From Sanderia malayensis (taxonomy: Eukaryota > Cnidaria > Scyphozoa > Semaeostomeae > Pelagiidae), in the NCBI GenBank assembly GCA_013076295.1, contig RQOL01000863.1, positions 620,001 to 684,000 of the forward strand: a DNA stretch of 64,000 bases, in the 5' to 3' direction. Both the position numbers and the translations under genes were made by a program. Below, one piece after another: positions 22,375 to 33,900 of this stretch (the first letter of the stretch is position 1; the number at the start of each line of letters is the position of its first letter). The notes under the pieces are model-generated. The model did no database searches. It worked only from the letters and a program-made list of their open reading frames with translations, and was not told the DNA's origin.

Positions 22375-23030
22375 ATCTGAATTGTGAAATATTTTTGGTG
22401 TATATACAACTTTTTATTGTTCTCATGTCTTTTTTCGATTACGGACCTCGTAGCCTATCAAAGTTTCTTTCGTTTTAAATCGTGTTTTTTAACCCATCGC
22501 AAAGTGAGTGACAATTTTTATATTTGTGAATAGTATCAGAAAGCTGGAAATGAATTGGTAAGTATCACTTATATTATATTTTTCGGCCGAGTAGCAGTCC
22601 GAAAGAAAGAAATCAGTTTTAGGGCTGTCAATGTCCTTCGCTTGTTTCAGGAGCCATAACTTTTTATTTATAAGTCAGATAATGTTAGTCTCTTAGTATT
22701 TTTTACTCAGTATCAAATGTTCTTTGCGATGGTGTAATCAGATTTGAAAAATTAGTATTTTTAATTTTTGCTGACCGTGCATTTTTTTCACTCCCGGAAA
22801 TCTCACTTCCGGTCATTTACCAGAATGGTCCCAGGGCTCAAAATAATCAGTGACCTTCAATTAGTGGATTCAAACTCTAAAAACTTCGGTTAGGCAGGTT
22901 GCTAGATGGTTGAACGAAATTCCCTGCCTATAATACCTTCCTAGTCATTTTACAAATGCTGTAATTGTGAATTTGATAACAAAACTCCACTCTGAATCTG
23001 ATTTTGCTCGGATGAACAGTCAAATCTGCA

Positions 23031-23260
23031 TACACTCTTTTTTTTAAGAAACTAAGCTCCGAAGTAGTGCTCAGTTTCTATAGCCATTTTAGTACTAAAA
23101 GTTTCTTCAAGGATCACCAAAGAACGAATTCCTGTGAAGCAAACTTCTAAGAATAATTATTGAGACTCAAAATTGCCAAAAAACAATGGAATTTTAAGAA
23201 TAACAATGAAAAAAATCAAGGCTCAGCATAAGTTAACGTATTCCTATAAAAATAAGTGTA
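23031..23260. mobile_element. diverged copy of the CTACACGC MITE family
   Basis: The left end TACACTCTTTTTTTTAAGAA and the right end TTCCTATAAAAATAAGTGTA are imperfect inverted repeats resembling the 12580-13000 element. The interior shares TACTAAAAGTTTCTT-like motifs. Non-coding. Confidence 0.55.
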
Positions 23261-23768
23261 TACTATTTATTGTTGCTTTGAAAATCGGAAACATAGCGAA
23301 ACATAATAAATACTAAAGCTTTTCGTCTGACACTCATCAGAGTATAGTACGTCAGAAAGAGAACGAAAATGAAAACCTAACGAAAAATTATACCCAGAAG
23401 AGGATCGAAATTGGCCAATCAGAACAGAAGCTTTGGTACTCCGATTTTTAAAGCAATGTTGAAGTTTTGTACCGATCAAAGACTATTCTACTATTTATTG
23501 TGCTGGATTTAAGACTTAAATTGAAAGATCCAAGGGCAGAAAGCACAGCGAGTAACTTTGTGGACTTGTGGGTAGACTTATGTCATCGCGAAGTGATTTT
23601 ACGTTATTATTATTATTATTACGTAATACTCTTCAGCAGAAGAAACGTGAATGCAAATGCGAACCGGGTCATACACTTGCGTTGTCGTCACCACCCAACC
23701 CAATGCAATAACACAACTTTTCAGTAAAAAATCAATAAACACACGCATTAGAGAGGAGGTTTGTTCTA

Positions 23769-24117
23769 CTTTAATCGGAGAAACTTTCGCGGGAAGAAAC
23801 TTTCGCGAGGCGAAAAAAACGCGAAATTTCTAGAATTAACTTTCGCGTTTTAGGTAAAATCGGATATTTTGCGAGAATAAACTTTCGCGAATTCCACGTC
23901 TGAACAGAAACTTCAAGCAGAAACTTTGAAGTAGTTTTTATTCAAAGTGAAACTTTTTCATAAATTTCGCGAATTTCCAATTTTGAAATTTTTACCAAGA
24001 ATAAACTTTCGCGAATTTCATGTTTTGGAAAATTTCGCGCAATAAACTTTCGCGAATTTTGGCCAAAAACGCGAAAATCGCGAAAGTTTCTTCCCGCGAA
24101 AGTTTCTCCGATTAAAG
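23769..24117. mobile_element. TA-flanked MITE built from AAACTTTCGCG repeats
   Basis: Terminal inverted repeats of about 40 bp (CTTTAATCGGAGAAACTTTC and its inverse) are flanked by TA on each side, as expected for mariner/Tc1-type insertion. The interior repeats AAACTTTCGCG or CGCGAAAGTTT about ten times. No coding capacity. Confidence 0.8.
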
Positions 24118-24986
24118 TATATCCTTTCCATATCAAACAACTGGTGTAGCCATCTGCAGCCCTAATACCCGTACGGTAAAGGAAAGACCCCTGCAATACA
24201 ATGCAGAAGGCATCACCAGAAACAGATTGTCTGTCGTTCGTTGAGTCTCTGGAGGATTAAACAATGGTTTTGACAAGTGATGAACAACATTTGTGCAAAA
24301 ACCAAGCCCCACTTGTAATTATCTCAACTTCAACAGCCCTTTTTCTGCAGTTTGTCGAAGTTTCAAAGTTTCCACAAGCGTGAATTTTCTTTTTAAATTA
24401 TACCTGGGTAGATTATAAATAGATTTTTGAAGTATATTGTAAAATTAATCTCATTTCACGAAACAAAGACCGGGTGAACTTACTGCAACGTGCATAATAT
24501 TTGAAGTTACTAAATATAAATATTCTCTTTGGTTGTTCTTGGAGTGATTTTTATTTATTTTCATCTGCCGTAATATCAAACAATGATTCAACAGAAAAAA
24601 GAGCAACAATATCACATGTTTTTTCGCAACTGTACTTTTGTTTATTCGATCCAAAAATATCAACATCCAAGTTGTCCCACTGAGGCATCGGCAGTCATGT
24701 TTCCGATTTCAGGAAATATGGCTAAACCACGTGATGGGGTTTCGAGATTTGATTGGCCATAGCATAGCCGCATGTCAATCATTTCTAACAAGAAGCCAAT
24801 CCACAGCTTCTGCATGCCAGTTCTCAGTTGGATAGCAAGGCTTTCCCAAAATTTCTCAACGTTCATCATCAAGGACAAGAGAAGACCGTTTTGAAATTTC
24901 TACGAGTCAAATGTGAATAAATTCATTATTAAGTCACCTGAACATAGCGAGAAGGAGGAGAAAGGACTGGTATTGTCCAATTCAAG

Positions 24987-27900
24987 ATGTTATGGAAATT
25001 GCTGCTTGTTATATTATGTTTATTTTTTACAACTAACGTTCAAGCAAGGAGTAGCAAGCGAAGATTTTGTCCGGCGAAATGTCACTGCAAGGAAAACAAA
25101 ATTGATTGTAGCAGACAAAACTTTACTGCTGTTCTTCACGATGTCTTTCATCACAACAAAACAATCCGAGTCTCAAGGCTGTGAGTATCTGCTCTTGTAT
25201 TTCTATCTTAATTCTGTTAATTCGTTGTTTAGGCTCGCATATGATTGTTTCAAGGACACAGTTGGTCAATGCACTTTTGAGTTTTCAACTTCCATCCACG
25301 CTTTTAACGCAAAACTCGCGGTGCCTCTGGGAAGTGTTAGAGCATCTCCCATGACTTTTGTAGCCTTGAGACAGGGAGTAAAAGAAAATATCGCGAGTCC
25401 TATTCGCCGAGAATATTGTATTGTTTCAATTCTATGGACGTGATGAAGTTGTGACCGTGCAAGGAAATTTGTAGTGCTTTATTTCATCCTAATTCCGGAA
25501 CTGTAGAATGTTGTGTGCGCTGGTCTATTTTCAATCTGCCAAACTGAATCTTCCAAATTGTTTTAAAAATTAAATACAAAAGCCATTGGGAGGATGATAA
25601 CGCTTTCAACCTTGTATTAGTTGCAGAACCGTTTTTCATAGTTACACCCGGCACATGGAAATGTTTTAGGGCGCCCGGGAGCGAGAGACCATTGCAAATT
25701 GCAATCATTAAATTTCATTAAAACAAAACGTGCCAACAGGCTTGCCTCCTCAGCCAGGACAGATTGCCACTTATCTGCGTACGTAACAAAACACATTTAA
25801 TATCAATAATATATTTAATTCTCGCAGTTAAACCCCTTCCTTATCACGTGAAATTCCAGTACTTCGCAGTATACTACTGTACGAAAATTCAAGATTTCAA
25901 AATTCAAAATGGCGGTATTCAACTGCAACCGTCATATCAAAGCGTTCAAATAAGCAACAACTGAAGTCTCGAGAATTGAACTTCTGGAATGCTATATTTC
26001 TGGATGACTGTTTTCATAATTTTTCATACCTTTTTATTTTTAGTAAAGGGTAACTTTTTGGGGAGTTTATGTGTGTTGTGATCCGCTTCTATAAAGACTG
26101 TATCCAAAGATTGGGTGTAACTATATATTTTGCTTTGTAGTGTACTGTCCATTTTATTTGTTTATTAAGACTCCAAAAGATCAAAATTGTACCAAACGAA
26201 CCGCTGAAATTGGTTAGTTGTGTAATTTCAAAGTGCTTCAGATAATTTTGTACCCTCCCCCTCTCCCTTCCATTATCTGCTAACAGCGAACATGTCACCA
26301 TGCATGAATTTACCGCAAGGAATAGTTACCACCCCCCCAATGTCAATGTGGTCGTTTGAAATTGAACACCTTTTCAACTTTTGCATGCTCATCTGACACA
26401 TTTGTGTCACACGCAACTCTAATATATTTGGCCTCCATTCCGAAAGTGCTGGCACACAGCAGAAGCAACAGTAGCCCTATGTATACAGACCACCTCATCA
26501 TGACGTGTACAGTTTTAATCCTGGTCGCAATAGAAGAGAAAGGGAGAGCTACAAGCTTATTTCTATTTGGATTTGATGTTGTTTTATATTCTAGAAATAT
26601 TTTTTGATTCTGATTTGTTTGTGTGTGTTTGGTGTTCAAACAAAATGATGCTTCTGAATTTAATGAAAGGAAGTCGATTCTTGAAGCCGTGTCGAAATGT
26701 GTTTGCCAAATAGAGAAATGCGAGCCGCCATGATATGACAATATGTTATGCTGAACTTTGTGCGTTTGCCAATCCAACATTCCTTCACACCAAGTATGGA
26801 AATGTGAGCCATATTATAGCCGGATGCTGGAATGAGTTTCTGTGATAAAAAGTATCCCCTTTCCATTGTCCGAATTCTCTCCAGTTTACTGTAAATCTTT
26901 TTATGGAAGGTGTGAGAAGGAATGGAAACGTAGAAAACTTGATCATTCACCACATGTTCATGTTTCTTGACACGATTTATAAGCCCCAAATCCTTACATA
27001 TTAAACAAATATCCGTAAAGTCATTCTTAACCAGACCACTACTTTCCTGCACTTTTCAACGGGCAACCAGGACTCGTATCTGAGCATCTTTGTATACATA
27101 ACCGTACTGTTGTGTTGTTGTGTGTATTCTTCTTATCAGTTTTGTTTATATGACGCGGGTAGTGTTGATATTAGAACATTTACTTACTCCCTGATTCCGG
27201 CTGGTACTTATCAAAATGATTAGATTGTGAAAGAGATCAGATTGGCTTGAAGCTTATTTATTTTTAAGTAAATTTGGAATGATAGAATTTGTAAACATTT
27301 TTATTAGTTTCTTATTGTCTTTGCAGCTTTGTTTTGTAAGCTACCTATGCAATTAATTTTGGATGCCTATATGTTTTCAAACAAAACAATGCAGGTGTAG
27401 CAGAACTTTCTTGGAAAGAAAAATTTTCCTAAGCAGAGAAACCTTTTATTTTTAGATAATAACGCAGTTTTGTTTTGTTGTCGTGTTTTTCATATCCGCG
27501 TATCAATATTTGGCAAAGTAAAATGTATACAGGAGCCATCTTTGATGTTGCCCAGAGCAAACATTTGTTGCTGAAATTTGATGAGGCGCTTTTGATGTTG
27601 ACGAATGGCCTTGTCGGATTAACCTTCTGTCTATTTTTGACAGTCACTTTATGAACAATAGAAGAATTTGATTTCACAGTCATGGCGTCCGTTGCTTGCC
27701 GTCACTGTTTTTTCACATCAACATGAAAGTTTACATTGTGATCGAATCACACAGCTTTCGCGTAAAGTTCTTATGAAATTTAAATCCCATCAGACAGGCC
27801 TATCCTTTCACCAACCATCCCTCAAAGTTTCTATTACGTTACATAATCACCGTCTTTATTATCAGAATTTCAAGACCAGCAGACTAGCTTCTTTAAAATG

Positions 27901-30900
27901 TAAGCAGCCCCAGGGCTTAGGTATCAAAGATTTTGGGTCCTATTTGCAATCCAACAAATAAAAAATAAGACTTGATGGCTGGTCGAACTTTGCACATCGT
28001 AAGACTGTGCCCAGTTCTAACAACAATAACTGGAGTGGGCTTTTGTTTGTTCAAGTATCACAATCCAATCCAAACGTTGCAGACTTTGAAGAAATTTATT
28101 GGTCTATATGGTACATAGTGCCCTGAAAAATGTTGTCGGTCGGTTTCGCAGGATCATGGGTTCATATTTAGGAACAACAGTTGGGAGACAATTGACGCAT
28201 TACGAATCAAAGGTCGCAGTTGACACAATTCGCCTCGGCAAGTTTCACGTTTGTTTTGTTCTTGATATTTTCGTGCTATTTTTGGAAGAAAGAGAAATAG
28301 GAAATGCGTGAATAAAAACAGAGTTCACACCGTGTCACTATTCTGCTATTAATATCGTATCCGTCTTTTGTATTCTTATTAAGGGCACTCCTGACTCGTT
28401 TTGTGTCATATCTTTGACGTAATAATGTCTAGTCGCGTTTATTTATAATTCGCATATCCAGCATACATTTGTTATGCAAGAAAGCTTTAAATTTTGCCAA
28501 GCCTCAATCTTTTCCATTGTTATCTTCAAACTTGTATCTTGTTTGGCAATTTTGAGCCCCACACTTCTTGTTCTTGTAAAAAACAGAATGCCATACCGTA
28601 AACCCTCGAGTAGTAAACCCCCACCCTAGGACAACAAATTAGCCCCCCTCTTCCTCGAATAAGTCACCACCTCAAACATATTGATCTTTGCCACCACTTC
28701 CCAATGCGCACTAGATCATCTCCCACCTTGGGGCAAGGGCAACACATTTTCTTGTAGACCGTATTTCCTCTAATTAGCGATGATTTCATACTGTATATTT
28801 ATGAGAATTTCATACCTATAGTATGAAATATCTTATTCAAAATAAGTTTTCTGTGTGCCATGTTTCAGACAATTTTTCAAACCCCCTTGAATAGCCCCCA
28901 TTCAAAAATATCAAAATTAAGTAACCCCCAGTGGCTAATCCGCGGATTTCTGATACACATGTAGATGAACTTTCCTTTTCTTGGATTTCAACTGAGTTTA
29001 GTTTTCTGGACTTTTGCCTTTTGAATCCCCCCCCTTGATAGCGAGGTGTTCTCTTGTTGGGCAATGTCTCAATTTGCTTCCGATTTGTGTGCAAGCTTAG
29101 ATATTGCTATGGTATTTGATTTGTGAGATCATTAGTTTGCGAGATTTCTGAGTACATATATCTTTGCACGTTCAGTGTAACCTTTTGGCATGTGTTTTTC
29201 GTTTGTGGTAAAATGGCCATTTGCTGTGGTCATTCCTTTGGCTTTGCCCTTTCCTCCATACTTGTTTTATGCCACTCGCAAAAGATTAAAGGCACGAATA
29301 AATTTACCAACATTCCTGCGTTCAGACCTGATAATAACAGTCAATTGTGAGATTTCTTTGTCCTTTGTTATGAAGAATATTTTGTGTGTCCTGTTACAGA
29401 GAAACGAAAATTATTTGTCTCCCGAACTGTGCCCCCCCCCCAAGATCATACTTTTTACCGAGTCTCAATCTGGTGTAGGTTTCTTGAAGAGAGGTTTGAA
29501 AATTTTATTGAGGCCACGTGGGTGAAGATTTTTTCATTCTTGCTTCTTGGTAAAAACAAAAATAAAAATGTATATCCCGATAGTTCCTTGCTACGGGTAT
29601 ATAACCTCATTGCTCAATGAGACCCTTCTTAGTGTAAAGGGAGTGAATTCAAACAGATGGGCAATTGAGCTCTGCAAGCAGCATTCTCCATGAAGAGTCC
29701 AGGGTTGCAAGTGCAAGCACAGCAAGAGGCTCAGCAACCAGCGAACAAAGGTCTCAACAGTGATCAAAACTCTTAAATGCAACGTTTATTGTCGCTAGTT
29801 TTACGTAAGAATTCCAGTTTTCAGTTATTGTTGCATTCACAGAAAGTGAATGTTTGGTAGTCTGGTCACAGTAGATCATGATATGTAGGTATCATTAGGG
29901 AACATGTGACAAATTTTGGGATATTATAAATCAACTTTGCTATTTTCAGGTACTTAGAGGAATGCAATATTAAGAATGATATTCCTGGATGGCTTTTGGA
30001 AAGGTTTCCCTATCTTCGTTATCTGTAAGTTGTAGAGTCTTTGTAATTTTTTTGCCTTGCTTTCCTGTTTTTTGTGAAGGTGGACTGCCTCATTTTGTAA
30101 GCATATTTGCAATAATATCTTTATAATATGTTATTGCAGGTATATTTTCCCAGATTGGGCAATGACTTTTTGCTGTTTATCGATGGCAGATTGTGAGACA
30201 ATAATATTGCTTGATTGATTTTCTTAATAAATTATTGATTTCTCTGTTTTCAGGCGCTTGTCCCACAACCACCTTACAAGGGTTCCAGACTTAAGCAAAC
30301 TAAGAAACCTGAACACATTGTAAGCAAAATAGAAAATTCTCATCACTATAGATGTAGCAATGGTCTACCTGGGTATTTTGACAATTTTGTAAATTTCCAA
30401 TTTTGTACATTTCCATACTGATTGCTAAACCCATATTTAATTTGGCTTTTCAGAGTCTTATCTGCAAACAACATAAAGAGCATCAGAGCTAATACCTTTA
30501 CTGCAAACCAAAAGTTAAAAACACTGTAAGTTGCATTTTATCAAAATCAAGAAGCATGAATTTATTTACAAAAACTTGTTTGGCAGAATCTATAAGGTTT
30601 TCTGAATTGGTTGTTCTTTCTGTAGCTTTTTAGACCATAACAGACTTTGTACAGTTCCATCACAAGCAATACATTCATTGAAAAGACTACAAACATTGTA
30701 AGTATTTAGATTTATCGTTTAGGTTTATGTTGTTTTCACATGTTGTTGTTGGTTGTGGTGCTGAAGAATTGTCTCTCATTATTTGTTTTTGGTAACGATT
30801 TTTATTTGTCTTGTTTCTTTGGATTATGAAATTTGCCATGATAAGTTCATTTGCCTAATAATAAAGAATGTATCTGAGCTATAGGGTTAAGGTTTATGTG

Positions 30901-33900
30901 TTTGTTGGTTTAGATGTGAAAGCTTGTTTTGGAATGGGTTTTACTAATTAATTAGAGGTGGGTTGTCCATAAGGCAGGCAGATGTAGTATTGTTCAACAC
31001 ACAATTTTGATATTTCCCAGGTCATTGGAATCAAACAGATTTAGGAAAATAGCAAGAGCATCCTTCTTTGGTCTTTCTTCCCTCTTTATGTTGTAAGTTT
31101 GAACTTCAGCACCTTCATCGTTTATTTGATGGTTGTTTTAATTTAAAAGTCTATATTCCTGTTGTTTTGTTAGGTCGCTTGAGTCAAATAAGATACGAAA
31201 AGTAAACAAAGGTGCATTCACTGGCCTACCTTCGTTATTGATACTGTAAGTAATTTAGTTTGATATGTTGTATTCTTTCTACAATTCTTCCACCTTGTTA
31301 AGATTAATTTTTACAATTTCGTTTGGCTTTGTTAATAACTATCTGCAAGTCCACTGTTGTGAAGCTGAATTCATATGTATACTTTTGATTTGAGCATTTT
31401 CAATTTTAATTTATTCCATGTGTGAAGCTTGCAGTTTCTCCTTCGGTGACTTGCAGTAGATTATTATCAGTAGATAGAAAGATCTTCTTTCTATTAAGTA
31501 TGCTCAAACATAATCCATTCCATTCCCTTTTGTCCTCTGTATTTTGGTGTTGTTTTTCTCTGCCATTTTTCTATCATATTGTTCACTTGCAGGAAATTGA
31601 ATTCAAACAATGTGAAAGCATTGCATTCTTCTGCTCTCAAAGGACTTCACTCATTGACAACATTGTAAGTATCTAGTATTTGCCACTTTTAGTGAGGGAT
31701 TATGCCTCCTTGTATAAAGTCCCCATCCTAGAAGCTACAAATTTTGACATGCCCCTGCCTAAAAATAGCAGTTTAGGATTAATTGTGAATGATTTACCAA
31801 TTGAAAGCCACTAATGTTTACATACTTTATGTGCATTAGTACATTTAGCTTCTTGTGAAATGTAGTTCTTATTGTTCAATCGTGTTATTGTTTGTTTTCA
31901 GGCATTTGAAGAATAATAAGTTGAGGTCAATACCAACAGAGGCATTGAAACATTTAAAGAGGTTATCAACCTTGTAAGTTTATTTCTCTGTTGCACATTT
32001 TATCAATCTACCCAATATCCCCTTGAACCTTTTTCTTTGTTGTGTCTGAGATTTGACTTCTATGGTTAACCTGAACATCTTTGCTTCTGCAGGACATTGG
32101 AGAACAATAAGATTCAGAAAATCCCTCCGTATGCTTTCAGTGGTTTTTCCTTGCTAAAATCCATGTAAGACATGTTTTGGTATATTGAATTATTATTATT
32201 GTAGGTTTCAATTACTGTATTTCTCTCATTAAGGCCCCCAGGAGAACCCCCCTCGATAGGGCATATTGTGGAATAAGCAACTTTTCTCTCATATACTACT
32301 TTTGCACCTGCTTGAATAAATTCCTCCACTAAACATCATTGGAATTAATCAATGTTCTACCATGCCGACCATGCCACCTTCCACACAGAAAAATAAGATA
32401 CAAAATGTTTCTGTTTCTTCTTTTCCAAAGATGTGTGGCTACTCTCAAAGATATACTGTCCAATTTCGTTGAAATTAACAAAACTTTGAACTGATTTTTT
32501 AGAGATGTTTGGAACAGAAATGACTTGACTGAAGTGGCATACACAGCATTTAGTAACATGGCATCATTGACCAAGCTGTAAGTAATGTCTGTATTTTCAA
32601 ATATCATGTAGTTGGGGTAGTGCGTAATACAAGTTGCTTGATTCTAATGTTTGCTTTCTATTTAGTAAAATTGAATGTAACAATGGAAAAATGAAGCTGG
32701 ATCAATTTCCAGATTTGACTGGCACATTGAATTTAAAAGAACTGTAAGTTTTGTATTTAATAATAATTTTGCTTTCTTTGATTTTGAGCTCGTTATTATC
32801 CGCACAGCTAAGATGTGGGCATTATACATGGTTTTTATTATACATTCTCATCCTTAAATAGACATAAGAAGATTTCAAAGTAAAATAGATGAAATTGTAG
32901 TTTTAATTCTAATTTTCTTTCCAATTGTTGTAGGGATTTGGCGTTCTGTAATCTGCCAAGTATGCCTGAGAACTTCTGTGCTAATCGGAGCAGTCTAATA
33001 ACATTGTAAGCACGTTTCAATTAATTACTAAATTAGAGGTTTGTTATTTTGCTGTACGAAGGTAAAAATACTGTAGATATGAAGTAATACACGACGCTCA
33101 TGTTGCAACGTGCAACAATGCAAGACGATCATCTTCAGGAATGTGTCAACCTTATCCACAGAGTAATTGTAGCTTGCAGTAATTGTATCATTGTATCCGT
33201 TTTCAGAAAAATGTTATCGAACAGGCTGAAGAAAATCCCAAACATGAAGGGTTGTAAAAACTTGAAATTCTTGTAAGTACATGTCTTTGATATCTTGGTT
33301 TTAACTGTAGGGCTCATTGTTAGTAAGAATGCTTTTGCAATATCATAATTGAAGGAGATTTTACCCCCTCTCCCATTTCTGGAAAATGCAACCATTTTTT
33401 AAGGGCTTTGAAGTGATATCTAGTGGTATATAAATTCTCTTCTCGCGTTGCGTGCAGATTATTATGTTTATTAACACGCTATGTAATCCTCTTAATCATT
33501 GCTTGAGTCTCTGGTTTTCATTTTTTGCAGGGACTTGGAGCATAATCAAATAGAGTCACTTGGGAACAATTTGGAGGGTTTGAAAGCTTTACTTGACCTG
33601 TACGTATTTATCTATGTATGAAGGACCTGCTTTAACAGTTTCATTGGCTACCTTACCAATAAAGCCCGCCTTGAAATCATGAATTTGTCTTTCTTTTTCA
33701 GTGATGCCGGACATAATCACATAAACATGATAGGGGAGAGAGCTTTTCACGGATTGCGAAATCTTGATTTGTTGTAAGTCGTCTGGTTTACATTTATTGC
33801 ATTTTTATCTGTTCCTAATAGTCTCACTTGAGAACATTTGAGATTTTTATTTGTTGAACTTTTTATCATAAAGGTATAGTCAGCAACACAGATATCAAGT

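Larger units (their letters stand above)
19975..22930. mobile_element. 2956-bp foldback transposon, arms about 1416 bp, TAA target duplication
   Basis: The left arm (19975-about 21390) and right arm (about 21515-22930) are inverted copies. Every matched landmark pair adds up to 42905 (for example 21358/21547, 20764/22141 and 20995/21910), so the arms differ by substitutions but no net indel over 1.4 kb; only a few substitutions were seen. The outer ends are TAGGCAGGGAATTTCG and its inverse, flanked by TAA on both sides (19972-19974 and 22931-22933). The roughly 125-bp centre belongs to the minus-strand gene remnant. Each arm carries the 3' part of the same protein remnant, reading outward to inward on opposite strands. 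Termini and contents match the type of the 49220-52517 element. Confidence 0.9.

Noticed and set aside
24660..24878. 72-codon minus-strand frame just upstream of LGR exon 1
   Set aside because: It contains no recognisable domain; more likely LGR 5' flanking DNA.
26660..27052. 130-codon minus-strand open frame in LGR intron 1
   Set aside because: No motif or family recognised and no supporting splice or promoter context; it could be an old repeat or an exon, but I cannot support it.
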